Origin: Raineyella sp034933565
GTDB lineage: Bacteria > Actinomycetota > Actinomycetes > Propionibacteriales > Propionibacteriaceae
Direction of reading: 5' to 3'
DNA: 64,000 nucleotides
Assembly: GCF_034933565.1 (NCBI RefSeq)
Contig: NZ_JAYFNG010000013.1
Coordinates: forward strand, 36,218-100,217
Below are positions 8,186-15,849 of the stretch, piece after piece. The notes under the pieces were generated by a model. The model made no database searches, had not been told where the DNA came from, and saw only the letters and a list, made by a program, of their open reading frames with translations. A program made the translations under genes and the position numbers. Each line of letters begins with the position of its first letter. Position 1 is the stretch's first letter.

Positions 8186-9373
8186 ATGGACGTCCATGAC
8201 GTGTCCGCAGATCCGGCCCTGTCGACCGACCCGGTCGTGTCTGACAGTACGACCGACCCGCTGCCGCGTGCCCGGCAGTGGGCCCGCACCATGGGTGGAC
8301 ACCGCCACGGGGACCGGATCGTCCGCGCGCACGCTGATTCGTCGGCGCCGATCGGCCCCGGTGAGGTGATCGGCCGACAGGCCCGGGAGGCTCTTGAGCG
8401 AGCGACCCTGCGGCCGGGGGCGGCGTTCTCGTACGGTGCCGGCGACCGACCCCGCGAGGAGGAGCCCGACCCGGAGCGGACCTGCTTCGAGCGTGACCGC
8501 GATCGCATCGTGCACGCCACCGCCTTCCGCCGCCTGGCCGGCAAGACCCAGGTCGTGGTCCACCCCACCGACCACCAGCGGACCCGGCTGACCCACGCCC
8601 TCGAGGTGATGCAGGTCGCGTCGTCGATCGCCCGCGGCGTCGGAGCCAACGTGGCGCTGACCGAGGCCATCGCGCTCGGCCACGACTGCGGACACGGCCC
8701 CGGCGGCCACGCCTCGGAGGACGCCTTCGATCCGTACCTGCCGGAAGGGTATGACCATGGCCCGTGGGGCGCCGACGTCGCGCTCGTCGACCTCAACCTG
8801 TGTGCCCAGACCACCGACGGCATCCGCAACCACTCCTGGTCCCGGCCGGCACCGGCCACCATCGAGGGGGAGATCGTCTCCTGGGCCGACCGGATCGCCT
8901 ATTGTGCCCACGACCTGGAGGACGCCACCCGGGCCGGCATCGTCACCCTGGACGAGCTCCCGGAGGCGGTGGCCGAGGGGTGCGGCCGGGACCGGCGGAC
9001 CCAGATCCGCACCTTCGTCCGGGCCGTCGTCCGGACCGTCGGGGCGTACGGGGAGGTCGGCATGGGGCCCGACGAAGCGGCCGCGCTGGCCGGGCTGCGG
9101 TCCTTCAACTACGAACGGATCTACACCCGACCGGAGTCGGTGGCCCAGTCCCGGGCGGTCGTCGACCTGCTCCGGGCGCTGGTCGAGCACTACTCGCACC
9201 GGCCGGAGCGGCTGCCCGGAGCCCCGGACGCCCCGGCGGACTCGCCGGAGACGGTCCGTGCCGCGATCACCTGGATCGGCGGGATGACCGACCGCTACGC
9301 CTTCGACATCGCCACTCGGGAGTTGCACTGGGACCCGGCAAGACTGCCGAAAGCGATCCGGGAATTCGCCTAG
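8186..9373 (+). CDS. dgt: dGTPase-like deoxynucleoside triphosphate triphosphohydrolase
   Basis: This 395-residue HD-domain protein releases tripolyphosphate from dNTPs. Visible motifs are ERDRDRIVHATAFRRLAGKTQV, the His of LTHALEV, the HD pair in GHDCGHGPGGHASE and the later Asp of SWADRIAYCAHDLEDA. These match the metal-binding H...HD...D set. In many actinobacteria this gene precedes dnaG, but here the catabolic cluster and others intervene. The ATG at 8186 is preceded by CAGGAT seven bases upstream. An ATG at 8156 is the alternative and would add ten residues. Confidence 0.9.
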   Translation: MDVHDVSADPALSTDPVVSDSTTDPLPRARQWARTMGGHRHGDRIVRAHADSSAPIGPGEVIGRQAREALERATLRPGAAFSYGAGDRPREEEPDPERTCFERDRDRIVHATAFRRLAGKTQVVVHPTDHQRTRLTHALEVMQVASSIARGVGANVALTEAIALGHDCGHGPGGHASEDAFDPYLPEGYDHGPWGADVALVDLNLCAQTTDGIRNHSWSRPAPATIEGEIVSWADRIAYCAHDLEDATRAGIVTLDELPEAVAEGCGRDRRTQIRTFVRAVVRTVGAYGEVGMGPDEAAALAGLRSFNYERIYTRPESVAQSRAVVDLLRALVEHYSHRPERLPGAPDAPADSPETVRAAITWIGGMTDRYAFDIATRELHWDPARLPKAIREFA

Positions 9374-9419
9374 GTCCGGCGCAGCGGCGCAGCGGGTAAC
9401 GTTCCAGCTGGGCGAACCC

Positions 9420-9438
9420 CGTTCCGCATCGAGGAACG
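9420..9438. promoter_or_regulatory. Candidate operator palindrome upstream of the meta-cleavage cluster
   Basis: CGTTCCGCATCGAGGAACG is an inverted repeat with 6-bp arms and a 7-base spacer, 95 bases before the ferredoxin start. A second overlapping GTTC...GAAC pair (GTTC at 9401, GAAC ending near 9417) precedes it. IclR-family regulators commonly bind palindromes with GTTC/GAAC-type arms, and an IclR gene is in the operon. That link is inference. Confidence 0.4.
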
Positions 9439-9532
9439 AATGTGGTGGGGGCCACACGTCTGCAGGAAAGTTCTGGGTATCGCACGACGAGCCGCCCGCG
9501 GACGGCCCGAGGCACTGACGCGAAGGAGCGCC

Positions 9533-9898
9533 ATGACGAAGGTGACTGTGCACCCGACCGGGGAAGTGGTCGAGGTGCGTGACGGTGAGACCATCATGGG
9601 CGCCTTCTACCGCACCGGATATGCGATGCGCATCGGCTGCAAGCGCGGGGGCTGCGGCTTCTGCAAGATCGACGTCCACGACGGATCGTTCACCTACGAG
9701 CGTCCGGTCTCCGACGAGGTCGTCACCCCCGAGGAGGCCGCCCACGGTGTCTGCCTGCCCTGCCGGGCGGTGCCGACGCAGGACATGGTCGTCGAGTTCC
9801 GGGAGAACTCGCTGCGCCTGGTCAACCCCCTGATGCGCTACATGCTGTCCGCCAAGGAAGTCCCGACGAAAACGCCGCGGATCAGTACCCCGGTGTGA
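9533..9898 (+). CDS. [2Fe-2S] ferredoxin of the meta-cleavage cluster (XylT-like)
   Basis: This 121-residue plant-type ferredoxin has the cluster ligands C-x4-C-x2-C in GCKRGGCGFCK and the fourth Cys in CLPC about 35 residues on. Ferredoxins next to extradiol dioxygenases (XylT, DmpQ, NahT) are known to re-reduce the oxidised active-site iron of catechol 2,3-dioxygenase. The dioxygenase gene follows 97 bases downstream, so the same job is likely. The ATG at 9533 has a GAAGGAG ribosome-binding site. The C-terminal 30 residues (RLVNPLMRYMLSAKEVP) extend past the ferredoxin fold. Confidence 0.88.
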   Translation: MTKVTVHPTGEVVEVRDGETIMGAFYRTGYAMRIGCKRGGCGFCKIDVHDGSFTYERPVSDEVVTPEEAAHGVCLPCRAVPTQDMVVEFRENSLRLVNPLMRYMLSAKEVPTKTPRISTPV

Positions 9899-9995
9899 CG
9901 TACCTCTCGTCAGCCACCGGATCCCGTCCATCCACCTAGCATCCGATTCAGTACCGCCACGACAACAACCGCCACGACAACAAAGGAGTTCCCTC

Positions 9996-10913
9996 ATGGC
10001 GATCATGCGAATGGGCTACACCCACGTCCGGGTCACCGACCTGGCCGAGGCCCGTCAGCACTACACCCAGACGATGGGTCTGGACGAGGTTGCCGCCACC
10101 GACAACAAGGTGTACCTCAAGGGCTGGGACGAGTGGGACCACCACTCCGTCGTGCTCGAGGAGGGTGGCGTCGGCCTGGTGAAGTTCGGCTTCAAGGCCC
10201 AGTACGAGGACGATCTGGCCGACATCGAGAACAAGGCCCACGCGTTCGGTGCGACCACTGAGCGCATCTCCAAGGGCGAGGAGCTCGAGGTCGGGGAGAT
10301 CCTCCGGATCCACACCCCCTCCGGCCACCTGTTCGACGTCTACCACGAGATGACCTCCGGTCAGGCCGCCGTCGGCAACGTCAACCCGGAGGCCTTCCCG
10401 CGTGACCTGCGCGGCGTCGGTGCCCCTGCCCTCGACCATGCGCTGATCACCGCGGAGGACTGCGGGCTGATGGAGCGCTTCCTGCACGACTGCTTCGGCT
10501 ACTGGACCGCGGAGAAGGTCGCCACCTCGCTCGATCCGGCCGACCAGCACACCATCGCCGTCTGGATGACCGCCACCACCCAGATCCACCAGCTCGCCGT
10601 CCTCGAGGGCCCGCAGTCCAAGCTGCACCACTTCGCCTTCCGTTTGGAGGAGGGCTGGGAGGTCACCCGCGCCGCCGACCTGTTCTCGATGGACGACGTG
10701 CCGATCGACGTCGGCCCGACCCGCCACGGCATCACCCGCGGCAAGACGGTCTACTTCTTCGACCCGGCAGGCAACCGCAACGAGGTCTTCGCCGGCGGCT
10801 ACCTGTCGTTCCCGGACCGCCCGATGGTGACCTGGACCCCGGATGTGCTCGGCAAGGCGATCTTCTACCACGCCCGCGAGCTCAACGAGCGCTTCACCAC
10901 CGTCCTCACCTAG
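9996..10913 (+). CDS. xylE: Catechol 2,3-dioxygenase
   Basis: This 305-residue type I extradiol dioxygenase resembles Pseudomonas XylE along its full length. It cleaves catechol next to the hydroxyls to give 2-hydroxymuconic semialdehyde. Fe(II) ligands are the His of ALDHALIT (about 148), the His of KLHHFAF (about 211) and the Glu of GNRNEVFAGG (263). The second-sphere His of PTRHGITRG and Tyr of KTVYFFDP are also present. The C-terminus, KAIFYHARELNERF, is nearly identical to the XylE signature. AAAGGAG precedes the ATG. A hairpin follows the gene, separating it from the HbpS gene. Confidence 0.95.
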   Translation: MAIMRMGYTHVRVTDLAEARQHYTQTMGLDEVAATDNKVYLKGWDEWDHHSVVLEEGGVGLVKFGFKAQYEDDLADIENKAHAFGATTERISKGEELEVGEILRIHTPSGHLFDVYHEMTSGQAAVGNVNPEAFPRDLRGVGAPALDHALITAEDCGLMERFLHDCFGYWTAEKVATSLDPADQHTIAVWMTATTQIHQLAVLEGPQSKLHHFAFRLEEGWEVTRAADLFSMDDVPIDVGPTRHGITRGKTVYFFDPAGNRNEVFAGGYLSFPDRPMVTWTPDVLGKAIFYHARELNERFTTVLT

Positions 10914-10928
10914 TCCGATCAACCGTCG

Positions 10929-10963
10929 CGGTCCGGGGATCCTCCACCCGGGTCCCCGGACCG
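10929..10963 (+). terminator. Intercistronic hairpin after catechol 2,3-dioxygenase
   Basis: CGGTCCGGGGA pairs perfectly with TCCCCGGACCG across a 13-base loop. There is no T tract, so it is more likely an mRNA-stabilising or partial-attenuation structure than a full stop. It could set a higher dioxygenase level relative to downstream genes. Confidence 0.5.
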
Positions 10964-11025
10964 CCGGCGAAACCGCCCACCCAGCCCCGTACGCCGACCC
11001 GTACGCCTCGGAAGGAGTCACCCCC

Positions 11026-11457
11026 GTGTCCATCACCCGCCCGCAGACCGTCATCTCGCTCGATGGAGCCCGGACAGCGATCGCCGGGGCGGTCGCCCGG
11101 GCCACCGAGCTGGGCGTCGCCGTCAACATCGCCGTCGCGGACGCCGGGGGCAACCTGGTCAGCTTCGACCGGATGGACGGGGCGGCCCTGATGTCGGCCT
11201 CCATCGCGCAGGACAAAGCCATCTCGGTGGTCTCCTTCAAGGGGCTGCCCACCCACCAGTGGTCGGAGCTCTTCGCGGGTGACGACGCTTCGGTCGGCCA
11301 GGGCATCCCGCACCGTCCCGGCCTGGTGATCTTCGGCGGCGGCATCCCGATCGTGATCGACGGCGAACTGGTCGGTGCCGTCGGCTGCTCCGGCGGCACC
11401 TCGGAGGAGGACCGGCAGATCGCCGAGGCAGGCGCCGCGGCGGTGCTCGGTCGATGA
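11026..11457 (+). CDS. HbpS/GlcG-family protein
   Basis: This 143-residue protein matches the HbpS/GlcG (DUF336) fold: LGVAVNIAVADAGGNLVSFDRMDGA near residue 30, then ALMSASIAQDKAISVVSFKG and GLVIFGGGIPIVIDGELVGAVGCSGG. Streptomyces HbpS binds heme and senses iron-related oxidative stress, but most family members have no known function. Members occur often in aromatic and glycolate catabolic operons. The GTG start has GAAGGAG upstream. Its stop overlaps the IclR start (ATGA). I infer a protective or accessory role for the iron-dependent dioxygenase. Confidence 0.8.
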   Translation: MSITRPQTVISLDGARTAIAGAVARATELGVAVNIAVADAGGNLVSFDRMDGAALMSASIAQDKAISVVSFKGLPTHQWSELFAGDDASVGQGIPHRPGLVIFGGGIPIVIDGELVGAVGCSGGTSEEDRQIAEAGAAAVLGR

Positions 11458-12317
11458 CGGCCGTGGCAGCGGGCAAACAGACCGAGAGCAGAACGGCGTC
11501 GACAACGACCGGGCCGAGCAGGACCTGGGAGGTCACCACGACGGCGCGCTCCCGCAGCGACCGCCAGGAGCCCCGCAGCGGTGAGCTGAAGTCCGTCGGC
11601 ACCGCCCTCGACGTCCTGGAGTGCTTCTCCGTCGACGGGGAGCTCGGCGTCTCCGACATCGCCCGCCGCCTCGACATCGCCAAGAGCACCGCACACCGGC
11701 TGCTCACCACCATGGCCTCGCGACGGATCGTCGAGCAGAACCCGCACACCGGGCGCTACCGCCTCGGCATCCACCTGTTCGAGCTGGGGCACCTGGCCCA
11801 GGCGCGGTTCGACCTGCGCCAGGTCGCGATGCCGACCATGCTCGAGCTGAGCCGGCAGACCGGCTACGTGGTCAACCTCTCGGTCCCCGACGGCGCCGAC
11901 GTCGTCTACATCGAACGGCTGGAGATCGGCGCGGGGGCGAAGCTGCTCGCCAAGTCCGGGCGCCGGCTGCCCAGCCACGTCACCAGCTCCGGCAAGGTGA
12001 TGGCGGCGTACAACCCGGACGCGGCCCGGGCCCGGACCGAGGCGGGCTTCCCGCCCCGGGTCAGCCACACCATCCGCAGTCGTACGGAGTGGGAGGCGAC
12101 CCTCGACGAGGTGCGCCGGCTCGGCTACGCCCATGCCGACCACGAGTCGTACGAGGGCATCTCGACGGTGGCGGTGCCGCTGCTGGACCTCCAGCAGCAC
12201 GCGTACGCTGCGCTGTCCCTGCTCGGGCCCAACGAACGACTGGCCCCCCAGGTGCCGACGCTGGCCCGCCTGCTGCACACCGCGGCCCAGCGGATCAGTC
12301 GTTCCCTCGGGCGCTGA
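11454..12317 (+). CDS. IclR-family transcriptional regulator
   Basis: This 287-residue regulator has an N-terminal winged helix-turn-helix (residues 45-105: ALDVLECFSVDGELGVSDIA, then AKSTAHRLLTTMASRRIVEQ) and a C-terminal IclR effector domain with LLAKSGRRLPSHVTSSGKVM and YAHADHESYEGISTVAVPL. The N-terminus carries a 40-residue Thr/Ser/Arg-rich extension before the DNA-binding domain. It is embedded in the meta-cleavage operon and translationally coupled to the HbpS gene. It probably controls this pathway in response to an aromatic intermediate, and may autoregulate. Confidence 0.92.
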   Translation: MTAVAAGKQTESRTASTTTGPSRTWEVTTTARSRSDRQEPRSGELKSVGTALDVLECFSVDGELGVSDIARRLDIAKSTAHRLLTTMASRRIVEQNPHTGRYRLGIHLFELGHLAQARFDLRQVAMPTMLELSRQTGYVVNLSVPDGADVVYIERLEIGAGAKLLAKSGRRLPSHVTSSGKVMAAYNPDAARARTEAGFPPRVSHTIRSRTEWEATLDEVRRLGYAHADHESYEGISTVAVPLLDLQQHAYAALSLLGPNERLAPQVPTLARLLHTAAQRISRSLGR

Positions 12318-12361
12318 CCCGCCCACCTCGCAAGACCGACAACCGACGGAAGGAGAAGAAC

Positions 12362-13162
12362 GTGGATTCGATCAGCCGGACCAGCGCCGCGGAGGCGCTG
12401 CTCGAGGCCAACCGCAGTGGGGTGTCGATCCCGCCGTTGCGGGAGACCTACCCCGACCTCAGCATCGAGGACGCCTACGAGATCCAGATGCTGACCGTGC
12501 GCAGCTGGCTGGCCGAGGGCCGCACCGTGGGCGGCTACAAGGTGGGGCTGACCTCTCCGGCGATGCAGAAGCAGCTGGGGGTCGCCCAGCCGGACTTCGG
12601 CCACATCTTCACCGACCAGTTCTACCTCGAGAACATGCCGATGGACCTCAGCGGGCACATCCTGCCCCGGGTCGAGCCGGAGATCGCCTTCGTGCTCAAG
12701 GAGGACCTGCAGGGCCCCGGGGTGACGGTCGTCGACGCGATCCGCGCCATCGACTACGTGCTGCCGGCCCTGGAGGTCGTCGACTCGCGCGTGCGTGACT
12801 GGGACATCCGGATCGGTGACACCGTCGCCGACAACGCCTCCGGCGGCGGCGTCGTGCTGGGCTCCACGCCCAGCTACCTCGGCGACCTCGATCTGCGGCT
12901 GGCCGGCTGCACCATGCACAAGAACGGCAAGGTCGTCGGCACCGGTGCCGGCGGCGCCGTCCTCGGCTCGCCGATCAACGCACTGGTCTGGCTCGCCAAC
13001 ACCGTCGGCCCGCTCGGCACCACCCTGGAGGCCGGCAAGGTCGTGCTGCCCGGCTCGGTGACGAAGATGGTCCCGGTCGGCCCGGGTGACCGGGTGACCG
13101 CCAACTTCGGCGGACTCGGTTCGGTGACCGCCCTGATCGCCAACACCCCGAAGGAGAACTGA
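12362..13162 (+). CDS. xylJ: 2-hydroxypenta-2,4-dienoate hydratase
   Basis: This 266-residue protein belongs to the hydratase/decarboxylase family (MhpD/XylJ/DmpE). It adds water to 2-hydroxypenta-2,4-dienoate to give 4-hydroxy-2-oxovalerate. Conserved features include GYKVGLTSPAMQKQLGV, the acidic metal-site segment RVEPEIAFVL and EVVDSRVRDWDIRIGD with DNASGGGVVLG. It is paired with the related decarboxylase 4 bases downstream; in known pathways these two form a complex. GTG start with GGAGAAG upstream. The partition between hydratase and decarboxylase rests on gene order and segment resemblance. Confidence 0.88.
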   Translation: MDSISRTSAAEALLEANRSGVSIPPLRETYPDLSIEDAYEIQMLTVRSWLAEGRTVGGYKVGLTSPAMQKQLGVAQPDFGHIFTDQFYLENMPMDLSGHILPRVEPEIAFVLKEDLQGPGVTVVDAIRAIDYVLPALEVVDSRVRDWDIRIGDTVADNASGGGVVLGSTPSYLGDLDLRLAGCTMHKNGKVVGTGAGGAVLGSPINALVWLANTVGPLGTTLEAGKVVLPGSVTKMVPVGPGDRVTANFGGLGSVTALIANTPKEN

Positions 13163-13165
13163 CCC

Positions 13166-13957
13166 ATGGCCTGGGATTACGAGAGCGTCGCCGCGGAGCT
13201 GCTCGCCTGCGAGGACGAGGTCCGCGACCGCGAACCGATCAGCGACGAGTGGCCCGAGCTGGCGAGCGACGTCGCCGGGGCGTACGGCATCCAGGACGCC
13301 AACCTGGCCAAGCGCCTCGCCCGCGGGGAGAAGCTGATCGGCGTGAAGCTGGGGCTGACCTCCCGCGCGAAGCAGCAGCGGATGGGCGTCGACATGCCCT
13401 TCGTCGCCTGGCTGACCGATGCGATGATCCTGCCCGCCGGCGACCCGGTGCCGCAGGACCGGCTGATCCACCCCCGGATCGAGCCCGAGCTGGTCTTCGT
13501 GATGAAGGACCGGCTCGAGGGGCCGGGCGTCACCGCCGCCCAGGCGATGGCCGCTGTCGGCCAGGTCCAGGGCGGTGGCGAGGTGATCGACTCCCGCTAC
13601 AAGAACTTCCGCTTCACCGCAGGTGACGTGATCGCCGACAACGCCTCGTCCGGGGCCTTCTCCACCGGCCCGATCGCGGTCCGGCCCGAGGACGTCGATC
13701 TGTCCACCGAGGCGGTCCTGGTCGAGGTCAACGGCGAGATCGTCGACTCCGCCACCGGCGCCGCGGTGCAGGGCCACCCCGGCGAGGCGCTGGCGCTGGC
13801 CGCCAACGACCTCGCCAAGCGCGGCCTGGCGATCGAGGCCGGCTGGATCGTGCTCACCGGCGGCATCACCGACGCCTACTTCGCCACCCCCGGCACCTCC
13901 ATCGCCTTCCACTTCACCAACCTCGGGTCGGTGCACTTCCACAGTGGTGATGAGTGA
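13166..13957 (+). CDS. xylI: 2-oxo-3-hexenedioate (4-oxalocrotonate) decarboxylase
   Basis: This 263-residue paralogue of the preceding hydratase has the XylI/DmpH pattern: IGVKLGLTSRAKQQRMGVD, RIEPELVFVM with the metal-binding Glu pair, VIDSRYKNFRFTAGDVIADN and SSGAFSTG. It decarboxylates 2-oxo-3-hexenedioate from the tautomerase step to 2-hydroxypenta-2,4-dienoate. The stop overlaps the tautomerase start by one base (TGATG), so the two are coupled in both translation and pathway. Confidence 0.9.
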   Translation: MAWDYESVAAELLACEDEVRDREPISDEWPELASDVAGAYGIQDANLAKRLARGEKLIGVKLGLTSRAKQQRMGVDMPFVAWLTDAMILPAGDPVPQDRLIHPRIEPELVFVMKDRLEGPGVTAAQAMAAVGQVQGGGEVIDSRYKNFRFTAGDVIADNASSGAFSTGPIAVRPEDVDLSTEAVLVEVNGEIVDSATGAAVQGHPGEALALAANDLAKRGLAIEAGWIVLTGGITDAYFATPGTSIAFHFTNLGSVHFHSGDE

Positions 13958-14169
13958 TGCCGCTGATCGAATGCACCCTCACCGAGGGACGGACCCCCGA
14001 GCAGCTCCGGGCCCTGATCACCCAGCTCACCGAGGCCGCGGTGACGGCGGTGGCGGCTCCCAAGGAGAGCATCCGCGTCGTCATCCGGGAGATCCCGAAG
14101 ACCCACTTCGCGGCCGGTGACGAGACGATCGCCGAGCGACAGGCCCGGCGGGCGGCCGCGCAGGGCTAG
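13957..14169 (+). CDS. xylH: 4-oxalocrotonate tautomerase
   Basis: This 70-residue protein starts Met-Pro, and removal of Met exposes the catalytic Pro1. Numbering from that proline, Arg11 (TEGRT), Arg39 (SIRVVI) and Phe50 (KTHFA) all match the catalytic residues of Pseudomonas 4-OT. It isomerises 2-hydroxymuconate to 2-oxo-3-hexenedioate. The ATG at 13957 is preferred over 13954 because only it gives the N-terminal proline. It overlaps the decarboxylase stop by one base. The tail after residue 60 is slightly longer than in classic 62-residue enzymes. Confidence 0.95.
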   Translation: MPLIECTLTEGRTPEQLRALITQLTEAAVTAVAAPKESIRVVIREIPKTHFAAGDETIAERQARRAAAQG

Positions 14170-14209
14170 CACCCCACAGACCAGCAGCACAGACAGGAAA
14201 CAGGCACCC

Positions 14210-15679
14210 ATGCACAAGGTCATCACGCCGCGCAACGTGGCCAACTTCATCAACGGCCAGTACGTCGAGACCGGCGACACGTTCGATGTCCTCTACCCGG
14301 TCACCGGCGAGGTCACCGCGCACGTCCACACTGCCGGCCAGGCCGAGGTGGACGCCGCGGTGGCGGCCGCCCGGGCCGCGCTGAGCGGTCCGTGGGGCCA
14401 GCTCACCACCGATCAGCGGATCGAGCTCGTCCTCGACATCGCCAACGGCATCACCAAGCGGTTCGACGACTTCCTCGAGCTCGAGGTCCTCGACACCGGC
14501 AAGCCGTACTCGGTCGCCTCCCACGTGGACATCCCGCGTGGCGCCGCGAACTTCAAGGCCTTCGCGCACACCCTCAAGGAGCACGCGACCGAGACCTTCC
14601 GGATGGACACCCCCGACGGCAACGGTGCCTGGAACTTCGGCGTCCGCCGCCCCCGTGGCGTCATCGGCATCATCTCGCCGTGGAACCTGCCGCTGCTGCT
14701 GATGACCTGGAAGGCCGGCCCCGCCCTGGCCATGGGCAACACCGTCGTGGTGAAGCCTTCCGAGGTCACCCCGTCCACCGCCTCGCTGCTCGGCGAGGTG
14801 ATGAACGAGGTGGGCGTGCCGGCCGGTGTCTACAACGTGGTGAACGGTTTCGGCAGGACCGGCGCGATGATCACCTCGCACCCGGACGTCGACGGGATCA
14901 CCTTCACCGGTGAGACCGTGACCGGCTCGATCATCATCAAGGCGACCGCCGACACGCTGAAGGCCACCTCGATGGAGATGGGCGGCAAGAACGCCGGCAT
15001 CGTCTTCGAGGACGCCGACCTCGACCTGGCGGTCAAGGAGCTGGGCCGGTCCTGCTTCCTCAACACCGGCCAGGTCTGCCTCGGCACCGAGCGGGTCTAC
15101 GTCCACGAGTCGATCTTCGGTCAGGTCCGTGACCGGCTGAAGGACTACGCCGAGAACGAGCTGACGTACGGCTACCCCGACGACGACGCGATGAACTTCG
15201 GCCCGGTGGTCTCCGATGAGCACCGCGACAAGGTGCTGTCGTACTACCGTCTCGCCGAGGAGGAGGGCGCCACGGTGGTCACCGGTGGCGGCGCCCCGAC
15301 GTTCGGCGACGAGCGTGACGGTGGCTCCTGGGTCGAGCCGACCATCTGGACCGGTCTGGCGCACGACTCGCGCGTCGCCACCGAGGAGATCTTCGGCCCG
15401 GCCGTCGCGCTGATCCCGTTCACCGACGAGGACGAGGTGATCAGGCTCGCCAACGACACCAAGTACGGTCTGTCGGCGACCTTCTTCACCAAGGACATGT
15501 CGCGTGCGCTGCGGGTCGCCCCGCAGCTCGAGGCCGGCATCGTCTGGGTGAACTCCTGGTTCCTCCGCGACCTGCGCACCTCGTTCGGCGGCATGAAGCA
15601 CTCCGGCATCGGCCGCGAGGGCGGCGTGCACGGCCTGGAGTTCTACACCGAGATCTCCAACGTCTGCATCAAGATCTGA
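14210..15679 (+). CDS. xylG: 2-hydroxymuconic semialdehyde dehydrogenase
   Basis: This 489-residue NAD-dependent aldehyde dehydrogenase oxidises the ring-fission product to 2-hydroxymuconate and so feeds the oxalocrotonate branch. Motifs are IISPWNLPLLLMTWK with the cofactor-site Asn, FTGETVTG, the general-base Glu in EMGGKNAGIV, the nucleophile Cys in NTGQVCLGTERVYV, and EEIFGPAVALIPF. The ATG at 14210 follows ACAGGAAACAGG; an upstream in-frame ATG at 14117 lies within the tautomerase gene. It is the last gene of the cluster and is followed by a hairpin between convergent genes. Family assignment to HMSD is by context and overall pattern. Confidence 0.92.
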   Translation: MHKVITPRNVANFINGQYVETGDTFDVLYPVTGEVTAHVHTAGQAEVDAAVAAARAALSGPWGQLTTDQRIELVLDIANGITKRFDDFLELEVLDTGKPYSVASHVDIPRGAANFKAFAHTLKEHATETFRMDTPDGNGAWNFGVRRPRGVIGIISPWNLPLLLMTWKAGPALAMGNTVVVKPSEVTPSTASLLGEVMNEVGVPAGVYNVVNGFGRTGAMITSHPDVDGITFTGETVTGSIIIKATADTLKATSMEMGGKNAGIVFEDADLDLAVKELGRSCFLNTGQVCLGTERVYVHESIFGQVRDRLKDYAENELTYGYPDDDAMNFGPVVSDEHRDKVLSYYRLAEEEGATVVTGGGAPTFGDERDGGSWVEPTIWTGLAHDSRVATEEIFGPAVALIPFTDEDEVIRLANDTKYGLSATFFTKDMSRALRVAPQLEAGIVWVNSWFLRDLRTSFGGMKHSGIGREGGVHGLEFYTEISNVCIKI

Positions 15680-15725
15680 CCCTTGACCGAGATCTGACCC
15701 CGATCGCCGGACCCGGTCCGGTGTT

Positions 15726-15768
15726 CGCCAGGAGGGCGACCCGCTGCGGCGAGGTCGCCCTTCTGGCG
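15726..15768. terminator. Bidirectional terminator-like hairpin
   Basis: A 16-bp stem (arms 15726-15741 and 15753-15768, one G-T pair) encloses an 11-base loop in the gap between the convergent xylG and fetB-like genes. There is no T run on either side, as is common in high-GC actinobacteria. Confidence 0.7.
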
Positions 15769-15849
15769 TCTGGGGCGCGTCCGGGATGACAGGTCCGGGG
15801 CGCAGGTCGCGGGTCTCGGGTCGGGGGCAAGCAGGGCCAGGCGTGCCGG

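Noticed and set aside
9948..12326. Very long minus-strand open frame across the dioxygenase, HbpS and IclR genes
   Set aside because: It is the antisense shadow produced by high-GC codon bias; the translated protein is low-complexity and has no domain, while the plus-strand genes have clear motifs. The same applies to long frames opposite glyS, dgt, xylG, aceE, fabD and the PucR regulator.
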